Shown here: in pieces, positions 1-8,321 of the stretch
Numbering within the stretch: position 1 is the first letter of the stretch
Layout of the letters: every line of letters starts with the position of its first letter
From: Candidatus Aminicenantota bacterium
Lineage (GTDB): Bacteria > Acidobacteriota > Aminicenantia > UBA2199
Length of the DNA: 64,000 nucleotides
NCBI GenBank assembly: GCA_026393835.1
Contig: JAPKZK010000079.1
Span: 18,557-82,556 of the forward strand
Reading direction: 5' to 3'
Position numbers and translations under genes: made by a program
The notes under the pieces: generated by a model
What the model was told of the DNA's origin: nothing
What the model saw: the letters and a program-made list of their open reading frames with translations, nothing else
The model's database searches: none

Positions 1-2
1 CC

Positions 3-281
3 GGTTATGAGCGGTTGGGGCTGCGGGAACTGATTTATTACCTGAACCTGGGGAGGAGTTTAGACCGCGCCCGCAGCCTTTATATCCCTGGGGGGAAAAT
101 TTATACCGAGCTTCATCACTTTACGGCAGTGGACTCGAAAGAAATATTGAAAGAGAGTTGGGCGGAGTATTGTCACTCGGCTATTAAGGTTTACCAGTTA
201 AGCGGCAATCATTATTCGATATTAAAAATGCCCGGCGCAGTCCAGAGCGCCCAAATATTTAGCGGGGCGCTTTCTGCTTGA
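3..281 (+). CDS. C-terminal end of an NRPS/PKS-type thioesterase (partial)
   Basis: The reading frame is open from the left edge of the window, so this is the 3' end of a larger gene. The roughly 92 visible residues end in a pattern typical of type I thioesterase domains of peptide synthetases: a Trp-rich helix (ESWAEYC) followed by a Gly-Asn-His-Tyr segment (LSGNHYSILKMP), where the His would be the catalytic His of the Ser-Asp-His triad. Such domains release the finished peptide from the last carrier protein by hydrolysis or cyclisation. Serine and aspartate of the triad lie outside the window. The next gene is convergent, so this gene ends its transcription unit. A stand-alone type II thioesterase is an alternative. 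Confidence 0.55.
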   Translation, partial: GYERLGLRELIYYLNLGRSLDRARSLYIPGGKIYTELHHFTAVDSKEILKESWAEYCHSAIKVYQLSGNHYSILKMPGAVQSAQIFSGALSA

Positions 282-332
282 ATATTGATTGTTCCAGAAC
301 TGTTCCGGAAAGGCATTGAGGGAACTTTTGGT

Positions 333-1916
333 TTATAAAATCCCCACCGACAATACCGTCACTTTGACGCCGTTATTCTCAACTTCTTTTTCCAATTGTT
401 TCGCCTCTGCCTGGTTTAATTCGACGAATACCAGGAAGGCGACCTCTTTTAAATTCATACGGCGGCCATATTCCGCCGCCTGTTCAATGCCCTTTTCATG
501 CGCATACATATCCTTGAAACTTTTTAATTCCAACGCATAGATTTTTTCGCGGTATTTAAGAATCAAGTCGATCTTGCCGTTGCCCGTCGGGAAATGCGGG
601 ATCACTTCCACTCCCCTTGCTTTCAGCAAATCGTACAGGTAGCGGAATATATTAAAATGATAGATGGCTTCATAAATTTTCATATCGGTTTTTCGCCGGG
701 GCACGTCTTTGAAAAAAACTCCCTGATTTTTCGTCAAATAAGCCTGGTAGCGCTTTATAATATTAGGAATATAAAGCATTTCCTCGTTTATGGCGTCTTT
801 CATGTCGTCCAGGGGATGGATCAACTGACCCAGGTAACTGAAGATTTCATTGGAAAAATAATCGAAAAGACATTTTTGTACAAACGGGCAGGAAAATTTA
901 AGATAATACTCGTCGGCAGCCGCCTTTTCTTGATCAATCACCCCATTCATGTATAGATAATTGGTGATTTTGTTGTTGAATTTGAATTCGATTTTATCCC
1001 CGGTTTTAAAAAATTCCATGACCATTTCGTCATAAGGGGGTTTATTCACTTTGCTAATGAGGTTTAAGATATTGTTGTTAGGAAGGATATGGGTAGCTGC
1101 TCCGTAAGCCTCTTTATAATTAAGCATGGTAATCGGCTTTTTAAGATCATGATTATAGGTTTCGGTGAGCAGTTCACCGAACCAGGAAGTCAGGCCCGGT
1201 TGTCCCCGGGTTTCTTCATATAAAGCCCGCGTCACCTCCTCATCGATCTTTTGGCCGCTTTCCTTTTCGTACCATTTGAACATTCCCTCTAATTCATCAG
1301 AGGTCAAATTGGAAACATGGACGCTGCGCTGGACATTAAAGGGCGAGCCCTTCTGGTTTTCGATCCCCAGGACGCTGCGCACGCCGATTAAGGCCACACC
1401 ATGGAGCAGATAGGTTTTTTTGTCGGTGGTTTTATCGATCTCATCGCGCCGGTGAATATAAATATTTCGAAACGTACTGACGACAGCATTTATCCCCGCC
1501 TCTTCAAGGGCATCGAATTCATCCAGGATTAAAATAAGCGGTTTTTCTATGGTGTTCCGGTTAAATATTTCCTGGAATTGCCTTGGGTCATTAATGCCGG
1601 TGAAGTTTTTTTCTAATCCCTGGCCAATGTATCCCGCGATGGTATCTATAATATAGCCGACATCGTTTATTTCTTTAAGAATTTCCAGGTTGATTTTAAG
1701 CACATGGAACCGGGGGTCTTTTTTTAAGCCAAAGAGGACTTGCTGCATGAGCCAGGTTTTTCCTGTTTGGCGTGGGGCCCAAACGGTGAAATAATGGCCG
1801 CCTTTTTGGGGATTTTCGCCAATCAGTTGAACATAGGTTTTTTCGATTAGTTCTTTCCTTGGAGCATAATAATCCATTTCCGTATCGATCGGTCCATAGG
1901 ATGAAAATTTTCTCAT
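333..1916 (-). CDS. AAA-type ATPase fused to a PD-(D/E)XK nuclease-like domain
   Basis: 527 residues. A Walker A motif (PRQTGKTW, about residues 48-55) and a Walker B motif (LILILDEFDAL, about 127-137) define a STAND/AAA-like P-loop NTPase. Near the C terminus, Asp450, Glu463-x-Lys465 and a downstream Gln479 (GKIDLIL, ALELKSF, GIEQAAEY) fit a PD-(D/E)XK nuclease core. Families of this build are common as orphan multicopy genes in uncultured bacteria; their function is not established, and roles in defence or mobile elements are usually guessed. The start has a good ribosome binding site (AAGGAG about 7 nt upstream of ATG). It is convergent with the thioesterase gene. Two other orphan ATPases of related type occur at 28.9 and 33.8 kb. 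Confidence 0.75.
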   Translation of the reverse strand: MRKFSSYGPIDTEMDYYAPRKELIEKTYVQLIGENPQKGGHYFTVWAPRQTGKTWLMQQVLFGLKKDPRFHVLKINLEILKEINDVGYIIDTIAGYIGQGLEKNFTGINDPRQFQEIFNRNTIEKPLILILDEFDALEEAGINAVVSTFRNIYIHRRDEIDKTTDKKTYLLHGVALIGVRSVLGIENQKGSPFNVQRSVHVSNLTSDELEGMFKWYEKESGQKIDEEVTRALYEETRGQPGLTSWFGELLTETYNHDLKKPITMLNYKEAYGAATHILPNNNILNLISKVNKPPYDEMVMEFFKTGDKIEFKFNNKITNYLYMNGVIDQEKAAADEYYLKFSCPFVQKCLFDYFSNEIFSYLGQLIHPLDDMKDAINEEMLYIPNIIKRYQAYLTKNQGVFFKDVPRRKTDMKIYEAIYHFNIFRYLYDLLKARGVEVIPHFPTGNGKIDLILKYREKIYALELKSFKDMYAHEKGIEQAAEYGRRMNLKEVAFLVFVELNQAEAKQLEKEVENNGVKVTVLSVGIL

Positions 1917-1991
1917 GTTCAGCTCCTTATCTTTATATCTACCGTTAGGATTGTATCACAAGCGGAAACGGAAAGCAAACTAACTATTTCC

Positions 1992-2020
1992 TTGACTTTA
2001 GGATGGAATTCTATTATAGT
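1992..2020 (+). promoter_or_regulatory. Sigma-70-type promoter of the ABC exporter gene
   Basis: TTGACT (1992-1997), a 17-bp spacer and TATAGT (2015-2020). The expected transcription start is about 7 nt before the ATG at 2034 and no Shine-Dalgarno sequence is visible, so the mRNA would have almost no leader. The eleven bases TTGACTTTAGG recur exactly at the promoter of the NRPS gene at 58210. Confidence 0.6.
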
Positions 2021-2033
2021 AAATTATTAAAAA

Positions 2034-3746
2034 ATGAAAAAGTTATTTGATTTTAAACAGAAGAAATTATTCATGTTTTTTTATAGTTACCAGCGGAAAT
2101 ATCTTTCCCTGGCCGTGGGCGCCGGTATTTTGTTGTTCATAAACGTCATCATGCAGCTTCCCATGCCCCTGGTGACCCGTTACTTAATCGACACCATCAT
2201 CCCGGCCCGGGATTTTAAAGCCCTCAACCTCCTGTGCTTGCTGCTGCTGGGGATCATCGTGCTCAGTCAATTCAGCGCTTATTTTATGAGATACCTGACG
2301 GTACGCTACAATGCCCGGGTTCACCTGGACCTGGAACGGGACCTCTATTTCCACGTCCAGGAACTGCCCATGAGTTATTTTTCCCGGCGCCCTTCGGGCT
2401 ACATCCTCTCACGCATCGGCGAAGTGTCTTCCGTAGAAGCCATCATGGCGGATACGTTTCTTTATGTATTGAGAGATGTCATTACCATACTGGTGGGGGC
2501 GGTGCTGATCTTGAAACTCCACCTGGTGCTGGGCCTGGCGTCGTTGTTTGTGCTGCCTTTTTTCATCCTATCCCTAAAGGCCTTTCACAAGAAAATCAAA
2601 GAGATCAATATTCAATTAAAGGAAGAGAGCGCCCAATATACCGGGAAACTGGAAAGGAATATTAATTCGATTGAAAAGATTAAATCGGCGGTGAAAGAAG
2701 AAAAAATAGGGCAGCGGTTGGTGGGGAAATTAACCACGGTCGTTCACCTGCGGATCAAATCGCAGATGATCAACACCCTGGCCGGGATTGTGGCGGGTTT
2801 TGTAGGTTCTATTTCTCCCTTCGTGGTTTTATGGGTCGGGGTTTCCGAGATCATGAAGGGCCACTTAACCCTGGGAACTTTTGTCGCTATCAATGCTTTC
2901 CTGGGTTATTTGTACGGTCCCGCCCAGCGGTTGACCAATGTCGGTTATACGATTTCCCAGGCCATGGCCGGCCTGGAACGGATATATGAAGTATTTAACG
3001 AAAACGAGGAAGATCAAAGCGGTGAACCGGTGGGCGCCGGCGACATCCGTGAAATCGTTTTTGAAAATGTCGATTTTTCTTACAACGGCGACGACGGCGA
3101 ACAGGTGCTTAAGAATTTGAACCTGCGCATAAAAAGCGGGGAAAAAGTGGCGCTTGTGGGCGAAAGCGGCCAGGGCAAAAGCACCATCGTTAAAATGATT
3201 TTGAAATATTACCAGCCCCAGGCCGGGCATGTTTATTTTTCCGGCAAGGATTCCCGCACCATCGGGGTTAAAAGCCTCAGGAAAAAAATCGCTTATATTT
3301 CCCAGAAACAGCAAATCCTGGAAGAGGAACTGGAAGAGAAAATCAAAGATGTGAAGGTAAGGGAGCTATTGAAAAAATTCAGGCTGGACAAAACCATCCA
3401 GGATACAGAGGTCCATCAAATGGAATTTTCCGGCGGCGAAGTGCAGAAGATCGAATTAATGGAATCCATTCTCAGGGAAGCGGAAGCCGATATCCTGATC
3501 GTGGACGAAGGAACCTCCAATATCGATTATAATTCGGAGAAAATCGTTCTTAATGAACTTTTTGAAAAATACAGGGATAAGATCATTATTTTTATCGCAC
3601 ACCGCTTAAGCTCCATCACGGATTTCGAACGAATCGCGGTGATCGATAAGGGCGCGGTGGTGGAAGAGGGAACCCATCTTCAATTAGTAAAAAAACAAGG
3701 CAAGTACCATTTCTTATGGGGAATGCAGAAAGAAACGCACGAATAA
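2034..3746 (+). CDS. ABC exporter, fused transmembrane and ATPase domains
   Basis: 570 residues, the normal size of a half-transporter that works as a homodimer in the inner membrane. Residues about 15-320 contain the six-helix exporter domain. The ATPase domain has Walker A GESGQGKST (about 375-383), a Q-loop (ISQKQQ), a divergent signature FSGGE (instead of LSGGQ), Walker B ILIVDEG with the catalytic Glu, and the H-loop IAHRLSS near 520. The D-loop region reads DEGTSNID rather than the usual DEPTSALD. Nothing identifies the cargo. Its position two genes from an NRPS thioesterase makes export of a peptide product possible, but that is inference. It is transcribed alone from its own promoter. 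Confidence 0.85.
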   Translation: MKKLFDFKQKKLFMFFYSYQRKYLSLAVGAGILLFINVIMQLPMPLVTRYLIDTIIPARDFKALNLLCLLLLGIIVLSQFSAYFMRYLTVRYNARVHLDLERDLYFHVQELPMSYFSRRPSGYILSRIGEVSSVEAIMADTFLYVLRDVITILVGAVLILKLHLVLGLASLFVLPFFILSLKAFHKKIKEINIQLKEESAQYTGKLERNINSIEKIKSAVKEEKIGQRLVGKLTTVVHLRIKSQMINTLAGIVAGFVGSISPFVVLWVGVSEIMKGHLTLGTFVAINAFLGYLYGPAQRLTNVGYTISQAMAGLERIYEVFNENEEDQSGEPVGAGDIREIVFENVDFSYNGDDGEQVLKNLNLRIKSGEKVALVGESGQGKSTIVKMILKYYQPQAGHVYFSGKDSRTIGVKSLRKKIAYISQKQQILEEELEEKIKDVKVRELLKKFRLDKTIQDTEVHQMEFSGGEVQKIELMESILREAEADILIVDEGTSNIDYNSEKIVLNELFEKYRDKIIIFIAHRLSSITDFERIAVIDKGAVVEEGTHLQLVKKQGKYHFLWGMQKETHE

Positions 3747-3754
3747 GAGAAATC

Positions 3755-4648
3755 TTACTGCTTGTTAATTAACAATCCTTCTTGTTCCAATTTCTTAAGG
3801 TGCGTTTTAATGTTTTCCAGCGCCAGGGGCCACAGCGCTTTGTTCACTCTCTTATAGAGCGTCTTTGTCATTTGTTCCGGGGTTTTTCCTTGTTTGTATA
3901 GTTTAAGCACCTGTTGTTCCCTTTCTATACGGTGTATCAGTGTCTTTTCCAGCGGCGCGACAGATTTCAGGACCATGCCGTGGGAAGGTAAAAGATACTT
4001 CGGATTCAAACGGATAATACGTTCCAGGGTCCGGAAGTATTTCTTCATATCGCCCTCTTTCGTGGCGATAACCACTGTACTTGCCCTGGATCCCGGTTCA
4101 AGACCCTCTCCCTGGATCAGGTCGCCCACCAGGAACCAGGTCATACTTTCCGGGGCCAGGGCCAACTGGCCTTCATCATGCCCGGGAATTTCAAAAACTT
4201 TTACGTCCTGGCCGTTCCAATGGGTTAGAACATCCCCTTCCCGTGCGAATTTTATGTTAATGTTCGCAAAGAAATCCGGCCCATTTTTCTTAAGCAGTCT
4301 CCCATAGGAATCTTCACTGATAATAATGGGAATAGCAAATTCCCTTGCCAATTTTTGAACTTCATTGACGTGGTCCACATGATGATGAGTGATAAATATA
4401 TCCGTATAGGTATATTCAAAGGAATTTTTTAAAGTATTTACCAGCCTCTTATACTCTTCATCGCTGAAAGGGGAGGGATCGACGATCAATTTTTTATCGC
4501 CTTTATCGCCGATCAGGAAACAGTTTGTCCTGTGAGCCATTTCGGGGGGAAAGACATAAGAGACAACGATTAATTGATCGATCCCGTCGATCTCCTGAAT
4601 ACACGGTAAAATCTGCTGCTGTTGTTTATCCGAATTATTGCTTATCAT
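3755..4648 (-). CDS. MBL-fold metallo-hydrolase with C-terminal winged-helix-like region
   Basis: The zinc ligand motif HHHVDH (THHHVDHVNE), the GHDEGQLAL segment carrying a third His, a downstream Asp (LVGDLIQGEG) and a late His (LPSHGM) identify a metallo-beta-lactamase-fold hydrolase of the LACTB2/glyoxalase II-like group. The last 50 residues resemble the winged-helix tail seen in LACTB2-like proteins. I choose the ATG at 4648: it overlaps the stop of the upstream methyltransferase gene by 14 bp, whereas the longest frame would start at 4696 and overlap by 62 bp. The two genes therefore form an operon. The substrate is unknown; a thioester or RNA phosphodiester is possible from family knowledge. 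Confidence 0.8.
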   Translation of the reverse strand: MISNNSDKQQQQILPCIQEIDGIDQLIVVSYVFPPEMAHRTNCFLIGDKGDKKLIVDPSPFSDEEYKRLVNTLKNSFEYTYTDIFITHHHVDHVNEVQKLAREFAIPIIISEDSYGRLLKKNGPDFFANINIKFAREGDVLTHWNGQDVKVFEIPGHDEGQLALAPESMTWFLVGDLIQGEGLEPGSRASTVVIATKEGDMKKYFRTLERIIRLNPKYLLPSHGMVLKSVAPLEKTLIHRIEREQQVLKLYKQGKTPEQMTKTLYKRVNKALWPLALENIKTHLKKLEQEGLLINKQ

Positions 4649-5411
4649 TTTCACCATAGCCTGCATTTTCCGCAATGACAAGCATTTCCATGTCATCCGT
4701 GGCTAAGGCATCATTACGACTAAAAGCACCTAATCGACAACCGAAAATGCCGATATTTTTAAACCCCAGGGTCTTTAAATACCAGGTTATCTCACTGGGC
4801 ATATAATATCTATCCGTACATTTTATGGTTTTCTTTTCCCCGGAATCATCGGTCATTTCCACCACGGATGTTTCCCTGCAAGTGAGGATATCGAAATGGT
4901 AGTCTTTACTCTTTAAACCATGTTCATTTAAGAATTCCTCGGTTGAATGAAAAATGGGAAATAAAGCGCTTAATGTGGTTAAAATCAATTTTCCATTCGG
5001 TTTCAGGGCCTTCCGGGCGTTTGCCAGGATTTGATAATTCATCTCGTCGGATTCCATCAAAGAGAACGCCCCTTCACAAATTATCATCACCAGGTCAAAT
5101 TCATTATTAAAATCCAGTCGCCTGGCATCCGCCTGGAAAAAGTTAACGGTTACCTTTGCCTTTTTCGCTTTTTCTATGGCCCTGTTCAATTGGGCCTTTG
5201 ATAGATCGACGCCGGTTACATTATATCCTCTAACGGCCAGTTCGACGGCATGCCTGCCGGTTCCGCAGCCGATGTCCAATATGCGCCTCGTCTTATCGAA
5301 ACCGATTTCCTGTTCGATGAAATCCACTTCTCCCTTAGTCCCCTGGGTAAAACATTCCTTATCATAAGATTCCGCGCAATTTTCAAAAATTTCTTCATAC
5401 CATTGTTTCAT
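4635..5411 (-). CDS. Class I SAM-dependent methyltransferase
   Basis: About 258 residues. The SAM-binding motif I is clear (ILDIGCGTGRHAVELA), followed by the acidic end of strand 2 (VTGVDLS) and a motif II-like segment (FDLVMIICEGAFS). This is the Rossmann-fold small-molecule methyltransferase type; the substrate cannot be read from the sequence. I place the start at 5411, where AAGGAGA sits 6 nt upstream of ATG, rather than at the longer in-frame start at 5444, which has no ribosome binding site. It is the first gene of a two-gene operon with the MBL-fold hydrolase, overlapping it by 14 bp. Confidence 0.85.
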   Translation of the reverse strand: MKQWYEEIFENCAESYDKECFTQGTKGEVDFIEQEIGFDKTRRILDIGCGTGRHAVELAVRGYNVTGVDLSKAQLNRAIEKAKKAKVTVNFFQADARRLDFNNEFDLVMIICEGAFSLMESDEMNYQILANARKALKPNGKLILTTLSALFPIFHSTEEFLNEHGLKSKDYHFDILTCRETSVVEMTDDSGEKKTIKCTDRYYMPSEITWYLKTLGFKNIGIFGCRLGAFSRNDALATDDMEMLVIAENAGYGENDKQ

Positions 5412-5609
5412 GTCAAATCTCCTTGTATTGTCAATAAATGTCAATAAATATAAATACCATAAATTGAAAAAAATTACAACAGGCGACAGATGACGAAAAA
5501 CTTGTGACAGGTGACGGAAAAACGAATGTGTATTGTTTTAATTCATGAAAAGTATTATCCTTACATCCTTAACAAAAGTGAAATGAGAATAAAAATTTGG
5601 AGGCACCCG

Positions 5610-6308
5610 ATGAACGTTTTAAAAATATTTTTGGCAGCCGTCGTCATATTCCTTTCGGTCCCATTGTTTGCCGCTGAGGAACCCGCGCAGCCGGCAGACC
5701 CTTTATTCCAACAGGCCATGAAACTTCAAAAACGGCTGGCTTTGGATGACGCCCAGACCGCGAAGGTACGGGAAATTCTTGAAAAGGAACAGGCCGCCGC
5801 CGTGAAAGACCGCGACACCTTAAACAACAATGCCTTGAACTTAATCCAAAAGGCCTACGATCGGAAAAAAGAAACAGGGGCCCAGGTGGAGGCATTGTTA
5901 AATCCCCTTCAAAAAGAGAAATTTCAAGAAGTTGTGAAAATGACCCATTTTGACCGCGACCTGTTCGAACTTACCGAGGGGCTTGTGCTCAACGATGAGC
6001 AGGCGTTTACCGTGGAAGGCATCCTGATCGATTATTACAATAAATTAAAAGAAATAATTCCCGAAGAGATGTGGTCCGATGAAGGCCCTGGTCCCGGTAT
6101 ACCCGTGATATCCCCAGGAAAAGCAATCGGGGCTTCCCGGGGAGTCGGGCGCATGAAGGGGCTGATGAAATCCCTGGAGCGGAAAAAGAATAGGGCCATT
6201 AGAAAAGTTCTAACCCCGGGGCAAAAGATATTGTTCGAACAGATTCAAAAAGTTAGAGCTGAGAAAAGGAAGCGAAGAAGCGCGGAAGAGGGGAAGAGTG
6301 GAAAATAG
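5610..6308 (+). CDS. Secreted Spy/CpxP-like protein with LTxxQ-type motifs
   Basis: About 232 residues with a classical signal peptide (MNVLKIF, hydrophobic core, cut near LFAAEE). The mature protein is helical and highly charged and carries four spaced LTxxQ-like motifs: LDDAQ, LNPLQ, LNDEQ and LTPGQ. That spacing is characteristic of the Spy/CpxP group of periplasmic chaperones and metal or envelope stress proteins. The start at 5610 has GGAGG 7 nt upstream; the upstream in-frame extension to 5511 would hide the signal peptide. The C terminus is very basic (EKRKRRSAEEGKSGK). No sensor kinase is adjacent. Assignment to the family rests on motif pattern only. Confidence 0.6.
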   Translation: MNVLKIFLAAVVIFLSVPLFAAEEPAQPADPLFQQAMKLQKRLALDDAQTAKVREILEKEQAAAVKDRDTLNNNALNLIQKAYDRKKETGAQVEALLNPLQKEKFQEVVKMTHFDRDLFELTEGLVLNDEQAFTVEGILIDYYNKLKEIIPEEMWSDEGPGPGIPVISPGKAIGASRGVGRMKGLMKSLERKKNRAIRKVLTPGQKILFEQIQKVRAEKRKRRSAEEGKSGK

Positions 6309-6340
6309 GATTCAGGGATCGGGAGTCGGGGGTCAGGATT

Positions 6341-6410
6341 CAGTCAGTGTTCCTCCGTGTTCGTCCGTGGCCTTTTTTTCGTGTTAATTCGTGTAATTCG
6401 TGGGCTCCTG
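6341..6410. repeat. Dispersed repeat with about 10-bp periodic CGTG words
   Basis: Contains TCCGTGTTCGTCCGTGG followed by TTCGTGTTAATTCGTG, i.e. short words repeated every 9-11 bp. Related strings occur at 35.05-35.24 kb and 62.85-62.96 kb. The right part encodes the last residues (QEPTNYTN) of the ABC ATPase gene that ends at 6384, so the repeat has replaced or extended that C terminus. Confidence 0.6.
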
Positions 6411-7082
6411 TTGAATAATGCGGCCTTTTTCCATAATCGCCACATAGTCGGCCAGGAATTGCGTGTGGTTTAAGTGGTGGGAGATGAAGAGCACCCCGAT
6501 TTCCAGTTGTGCGAAGATATTTTTGAAACAGCGCATCAGCCGCGCCGCCATGATTTCATCCAGGGAAGAGAAGGGTTCGTCCAGAACGAGAAATTCCGGT
6601 TCCAGCGCCAGGGCGCGGGCCAATACAATGCGCTGCAATTGCCCGCCGGATAACTCGGATGGGTAACGATTTAAAAAGCTCGCCGGGATTTCCACCAACT
6701 CCAGTAAATGATCTATTTTTTCTTTGAACTCATTTTTATGTGTGGGTTTTTTGTTGATAAGCAGCGGTTCCCAGAGGATTTTTCGAATGGTGAAACAGGG
6801 ATTTACCGAAAGAAAGGGGTCCTGGAACATCACCTGGTTTTTTTTGCGGAATTCTTTTATGGGAATAGAGTTCATGGCTTTTCCCCGGTAGAGAATTTCG
6901 CCGGCGTCGTATTTTTCCAGGCCCAGCAGTACCCGGGCCAGGGTGGATTTGCCGCACCCGGATTTTCCCATCAGGGCGTTGATCTTTTTTTCGTAGATAA
7001 CCAGGTTAACGTTGTCCAGCGCCGGGAATTGATTGGCGGGATAACGTTTTGAAACATTTTTTAATGCAAACCTGGGGTCCAT
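6384..7082 (-). CDS. Oligopeptide/nickel-type ABC transporter ATP-binding protein
   Basis: 232 residues with all ABC ATPase motifs: Walker A GKSGCGKST, Q-loop MFQDPFLSVNP, signature LSGGQLQR, Walker B LVLDEP and H-loop SHHLNH. The QDPFLSVNP string and overall sequence resemble the DppF/OppF/NikE branch. No permease or binding protein is adjacent, so it is an orphan ATPase in this window. It lacks the C-terminal oligopeptide-type extension and its last eight residues are encoded by a dispersed repeat, so the gene may be shortened. A promoter lies immediately before the ATG and there is no ribosome binding site. Confidence 0.8.
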   Translation of the reverse strand: MDPRFALKNVSKRYPANQFPALDNVNLVIYEKKINALMGKSGCGKSTLARVLLGLEKYDAGEILYRGKAMNSIPIKEFRKKNQVMFQDPFLSVNPCFTIRKILWEPLLINKKPTHKNEFKEKIDHLLELVEIPASFLNRYPSELSGGQLQRIVLARALALEPEFLVLDEPFSSLDEIMAARLMRCFKNIFAQLEIGVLFISHHLNHTQFLADYVAIMEKGRIIQQEPTNYTN

Positions 7083-7087
7083 TCTTT

Positions 7088-7116
7088 ATAATATGTTATT
7101 CAGGGGAAAAAAGCAA
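7088..7116 (-). promoter_or_regulatory. Promoter of the orphan ABC ATPase, leaderless
   Basis: On the minus strand TTGCTT, 17-bp spacer, TATTAT. The end of the -10 box is about 6 nt from the ATG at 7082, so transcription should start at or next to the start codon. Confidence 0.5.
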
Positions 7117-7199
7117 TGGGTTTTCCCATTTTGGATAGTTTTCAAGTATAAAATTTTTGAGTACGAATTTCCGATTTTTTATTTATTTGATTTTTACTA

Positions 7200-7227
7200 T
7201 TGACAATATACTATCGGGAATGATAAA
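7200..7227 (+). promoter_or_regulatory. Promoter of the methyltransferase/GHKL/receiver/Vsr operon
   Basis: TTGACA (7200-7205), 16-bp spacer and GATAAA (7222-7227) lie just before the ATG at 7239. The predicted leader is about 5 nt and no Shine-Dalgarno sequence is visible. The surrounding 150 bp is visibly AT-rich. Confidence 0.5.
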
Positions 7228-7238
7228 TTTATACCGTC

Positions 7239-8321
7239 ATGAAAAAAGAAGAGAAATGTCCGAAACGATTACAGGCTGTCGATTTTTTTTGTGGTGCAGG
7301 CGGTATGACCTATGGCCTTAAGCTTGCAGGTATAAAAGTACTTGCAGGGATCGATATCGATATCGAATGTAAAGAGACCTATGAATTGAATAACCCGGAT
7401 TCATTATTCATTCACGCGGATATAAACAGGCTAGAGGAGCATGATTTTCAAAAAAGAACCGGTATTGAAAGAAACGATGAATCCATGGTTTTTATCGGGT
7501 GCAGTCCTTGCCAATACTGGACACGGATCAATACCCAAAAGACAAAATCCACAGAAACAAAAAACTTGATTAATGAATTCCGGCGATTCGTCGATTATTT
7601 CAAGCCGGGTTTTATTATCATCGAAAACGTTCCGGGACTATCAAAAAGAAAAGAAGAAAGCAATCTTGACGGTTTCCTGGAATATCTTAAGGCGAATGGA
7701 TACGCTTATGCTTACGAAATTATAAATGCCAATCATTATGGAGTTCCCCAAAACAGGAAACGATTTGTACTTATTGCCTCAAGAGTTCTGGAAAGTATAA
7801 AAATTCCCGAACCCGAAAATGATCCCTCACTTGTGGTCAAAAATTTTATCGGAGTAGAAAACGGGTTTCCTAAAATAGAAGCCGGGCATACGGATGATTC
7901 GAGTTTTCAGCATTCCACTGCGCATCTTTCGGAAAAAAATATTTTGAGATTGAAAAAGACCCTTCCCGATGGTGGTAACCGGTGGGCCTGGAAAGACGAC
8001 CCTTATTTGCAAATCAACGCATACAAAGGGAAAGACACGATTTTTCGCGATGTTTACGGTCGAATGTACTGGAATAAACCTGCTCCTACCATCACAACAA
8101 AATTCATTCGGACATCCAGCGGTCGATTCTCTCATCCTGAAGAGCATAGAGGGCTTTCATTGCGGGAAGGATCAACATTGCAAACATTTCCGATAAATTA
8201 TGTTTTCAAAGGTCCTAATTCGGATTCTATTGCAAAGCAGATCGGGAATGCAGTTCCACCGGAAATGGCCCGGTGTATCGGAGAAGCTTTGCGAAAGGAA
8301 ATAATGAATGCCGACATTTAG
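7239..8321 (+). CDS. DNA cytosine-5 methyltransferase
   Basis: 360 residues with the ordered C5-methyltransferase motifs: motif I DFFCGAGGMTYG for SAM binding, motif IV with the catalytic Cys in SPCQ (about residue 91), motif VI ENV, motif VIII QNRKRF and motif X QIGNAVPP. It transfers a methyl group to C5 of cytosine in a specific sequence; the target recognition region lies between motifs VIII and IX and its specificity cannot be read by eye. It is the first gene of a four-gene operon and overlaps the next gene by 14 bp. The context of a Vsr-type nuclease and a GHKL ATPase says it is the modification arm of a restriction-like system. The whole operon is more AT-rich than the genes around it, suggesting transfer. 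Confidence 0.93.
   Translation: MKKEEKCPKRLQAVDFFCGAGGMTYGLKLAGIKVLAGIDIDIECKETYELNNPDSLFIHADINRLEEHDFQKRTGIERNDESMVFIGCSPCQYWTRINTQKTKSTETKNLINEFRRFVDYFKPGFIIIENVPGLSKRKEESNLDGFLEYLKANGYAYAYEIINANHYGVPQNRKRFVLIASRVLESIKIPEPENDPSLVVKNFIGVENGFPKIEAGHTDDSSFQHSTAHLSEKNILRLKKTLPDGGNRWAWKDDPYLQINAYKGKDTIFRDVYGRMYWNKPAPTITTKFIRTSSGRFSHPEEHRGLSLREGSTLQTFPINYVFKGPNSDSIAKQIGNAVPPEMARCIGEALRKEIMNADI

Noticed and set aside
5511..5609. N-terminal extension of the Spy/CpxP-like protein
   Set aside because: It would bury a clear signal peptide that has its own ribosome binding site at 5599-5603.
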